DNA of 64,000 nucleotides from UBA11891 sp049890035 (GTDB lineage: Bacteria > Bacteroidota > Bacteroidia > Flavobacteriales > Flavobacteriaceae), in assembly GCA_049890035.1 (NCBI GenBank), contig JBMHCG010000043.1, positions 124,001-188,000 of the forward strand, given 5' to 3'. A model generated the notes under the pieces. It ran no database searches. It was not told the DNA's origin and was given only the letters and a program-made list of their open reading frames with translations. Positions 62,655-64,000 of the stretch are shown piece after piece. The translations under genes and the position numbers were made by a program. Numbering within the stretch: the first letter of the stretch is position 1; every line of letters starts with the position of its first letter.

Positions 62655-63583
62655 TTTTTTGCAGGAAAAACAATTTCCGTTTTCAAGTCCGCGGCTGCGG
62701 TTTCTTTGGGATTGTTCCAGTAAATCTCCATGGGAGGTCTTTTTCCGAGCGGCTTAAATTTTTTTGCCCGCTGGTGCATCATCCCTGCTGATCAGGCATT
62801 GGCTATATGTCGGTATGGCCCTTTGTGAACAATCGAATACGCTGACATTGCTGGTAGGGTTCCTGTTTCATATGCAGCAGACAGTTCTTTGGGTAACTGA
62901 ATCATCGGAAGGGCAGCCGTATAAACAACCTTTTGACCGACAAGGTCTCAGCGATGATAGATGCTAAAAGGGGCTCCAACTTGCAAATTTTTCCAATCCT
63001 GGTGAACGTATTGCATGAGTTGTTCAAAATCTTTCTCCATGGACTCACCGATTTCGTGAATCGCCGTCTTTCGCTTCAATCCAACATAGGAAACAGCTTC
63101 TAAACTTTTGATTCCTTGAAAGGATAGTTCAGACTGGGTTTTACCTGTTTTAATCCAATCCTTTAATAACCGTAAGCCTCTTTGATAATCGGAATGAATG
63201 TAGGCTGTCATGGATTTTTTCATCCAAAACAAAAAGAAGGGCAAGTGACTTTCCATCGTCCATCGAACAACAGTTCCGAGCGTACTTTCTTCCAAGTGAA
63301 AAGCTACTTTTGCAAACGATTTCCACGGTTTTAAAAATTGCAAATCCATTGCTAAATAATCGTAGCTTTCTGATTTTTCTGTCAGCATCATTTGTCCGGC
63401 ACCCACAATTTTTCCATCCCATTGATAGGCGTCGCCCGAAGGAGAGACATGTACTTTACAATCGGGCTCAGCCAATAGCCAAGGTGACCATGTAGTCCAA
63501 TGGTGAAGATCACTAAGTAAAGGGTAGATATGACTGACTTTTTCCTTGATGAGGATGCGTTCCTCAATTTTCATTGTAGACAT
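62651..63583 (-). pseudogene. START/GyrI-like gene interrupted by two TGA codons
   Basis: The frame from 63583 codes for an SRPBCC (START-like) domain (about 1-145) and the beginning of a GyrI-like effector-binding domain (from about 155). It meets TGA at 62948-62950 (codon 212), giving a 211-residue product cut short inside the second domain. The same frame continues without shift for 98 more codons through a second TGA at 62792-62794 (codon 264) to TAA at 62651-62653. The continuation is clearly coding: VVYTAALPMIQLPKEL, SIVHKGPYRHIANA, then SAGMMHQRAKKFK and MEIYWNNPKET. Both TGA stand where family members plausibly have Trp. Upstream Trp codons in the same gene are TGG. It may be a young pseudogene or a recoded gene. 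Confidence 0.7.
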
Positions 63584-63637
63584 GGGGGGTAGGTTTTAGT
63601 TCCACAAATTGCCGATGATTTTAACGGCCTTGTCCTA

Positions 63638-63667
63638 CGAACATAAATAAAAAATCTGAATTAGCAA
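63638..63667 (-). promoter_or_regulatory. Promoter TTG-N19-TATGTTCG
   Basis: On the minus strand TTG (63665-63667) and TATGTTCG (63638-63645, one change from the consensus) are 19 bases apart, upstream of the double-TGA gene. The TTG lies in the last codons of the FeoB-associated gene. Confidence 0.45.
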
Positions 63668-63783
63668 TCACAACCCTTTCCACAATCCTTCTTCGATTCA
63701 GAGGAAACAAAAAAGCGGCGGTGTAGCACCCGAAGGGCTAAAAAAATTGAGATACTAACCAAAAGAAATTGAATGGTTTCCAT
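63661..63783 (-). CDS. FeoB-associated Cys-rich membrane protein
   Basis: This very small gene codes for 40 residues: one membrane helix (METIQFLLVSISIFLALRVL) and a short tail ending KKDCGKGCDC. This matches the FeoB-associated Cys-rich protein family, which ends in a CGxGCxC-type cluster and lies next to feoB in many bacteria. The ATG overlaps the feoB TGA by one base (TGATG), so translation is coupled. It may deliver or regulate ferrous iron at the permease. It is short enough to be missed by routine gene calling. Confidence 0.82.
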   Translation of the reverse strand: METIQFLLVSISIFLALRVLHRRFFVSSESKKDCGKGCDC

Positions 63784-64000
63784 CAAAGCAAGAGTTGATA
63801 AGCACCAAAGGCACTAACGTAGGCGATAAGCGTCATAAAGCCCAATTGAAGAAGGGGCCACTTCCAGCTATTGGTTTCTTTTTTGACAATTGCCAGCGTG
63901 CTCATGCATTGCATGGCAAATGCATAAAACAACATTAAAGAGATGCCCGTGGGTAAATCAAAAAGGGGGGAACCATCAGCCCGTTTCTCTTGGGCCATTT
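63783..64000 (-). CDS. feoB: Ferrous iron transporter B, C-terminal end
   Basis: Only the last 70 or so residues are in the window; the gene begins beyond the right edge. They hold the final membrane helices typical of FeoB: LPTGISLMLFYAFAMQCMSTLAIVKKETNSWKW and a last helix ending in AYQLLL. The Cys in AMQCMSTLA corresponds to the conserved cysteine of the core helices. FeoB imports Fe2+, the substrate of ferrochelatase, so it fits the heme theme of the window. Confidence 0.9.
   Translation of the reverse strand, partial: MAQEKRADGSPLFDLPTGISLMLFYAFAMQCMSTLAIVKKETNSWKWPLLQLGFMTLIAYVSAFGAYQLLL

Noticed and set aside
62764..62967. Plus-strand 67-residue frame between pepP and the START/GyrI gene
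   Set aside because: It is the antisense shadow of the continuing coding sequence on the minus strand, has no promoter, and gives a low-quality protein.
62651..63583. Idea that the organism reads UGA as Trp everywhere
   Set aside because: Many clearly complete genes here end in TGA (hemE at 36393-36395, the exonuclease at 42797-42799, feoB, the first BNR gene), and Trp is coded by TGG throughout, so any recoding would be local.
1..64000. CRISPR array, prophage, insertion sequence, integron or tRNA/rRNA genes
   Set aside because: I saw no regularly spaced repeats, transposase or integrase frames, and no tRNA-like sequence in the gaps, which are all under about 220 bases.

Overview
The window comes from a member of the Bacteroidota, most likely an aerobic Flavobacteriia-type bacterium. 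The evidence is the repeated promoter form TAnnTTTG (several copies with a TTG 17-23 bases upstream), outer membrane proteins ending in phenylalanine, a TonB-dependent receptor with a carboxypeptidase-like N-terminal domain, a DUF2723 membrane protein, DUF3078, DUF3109 and DUF3784 proteins, an alpha2-type glycyl-tRNA synthetase and a three-gene succinate dehydrogenase. It reads as ordinary chromosome: I see no insertion sequence, prophage, integrase, CRISPR array, rRNA or tRNA. Genes are packed tightly and the longest gap is about 220 bases.

Layout: 1-7.0 kb holds the tail of an outer membrane protein gene, a large DUF2723 protein, and a minus-strand set of dGTPase, metallophosphoesterase and a CXXC-less thioredoxin. 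7.1-13.7 kb is a probable phosphate module: a beta-helix lipoprotein, a TonB-dependent receptor and a Pit-type phosphate transporter with a PhoU-like tail; the 8-mer ACTTAACA recurs before the first two. 13.7-18.4 kb carries class Ia ribonucleotide reductase. 18.4-24 kb holds MarC, a CtpA-type protease, dCMP deaminase, a HupE-like protein, a J-domain protein, a bacilliredoxin and a PlsC acyltransferase.

24-39.6 kb is the functional core, heme synthesis. hemA-hemC-hemD-hemE-hemF, a cation/proton antiporter and hemB form one overlapping plus-strand operon. Divergent from it are an AraC-type regulator, hemH and a MATE exporter. hemJ lies nearby between a BNR-repeat exported protein and a histidine kinase. 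Only glutamyl-tRNA synthetase and hemL are missing for a complete glutamate-to-protoheme route. The enzymes (HemF, HemJ) suit a respiring, oxygen-using cell, as do sdhCAB (54-57.3 kb) and feoB at the right edge.

39.6-64 kb holds DNA repair (ogt, xth), a fused two-domain ABC ATPase, an XRE regulator facing a small gene with an in-frame amber codon, an OmpA-type lipoprotein, glyS, comF, an Ig-like lipoprotein, a nitrilase-family amidase, a HAD phosphatase, sdhCAB, DUF3078, a second BNR protein, aminopeptidase P, a START/GyrI-type gene with two in-frame TGA codons, and the 3' end of feoB with its small Cys-rich partner.

The strongest points for follow-up are the double-TGA gene at 62651-63583, a run of ten G near the start of the first BNR gene (28858-28867) and nine G inside hemC (both possible slippage sites), the ACTTAACA repeats of the phosphate module, and the translational coupling of hemH to a MATE exporter.
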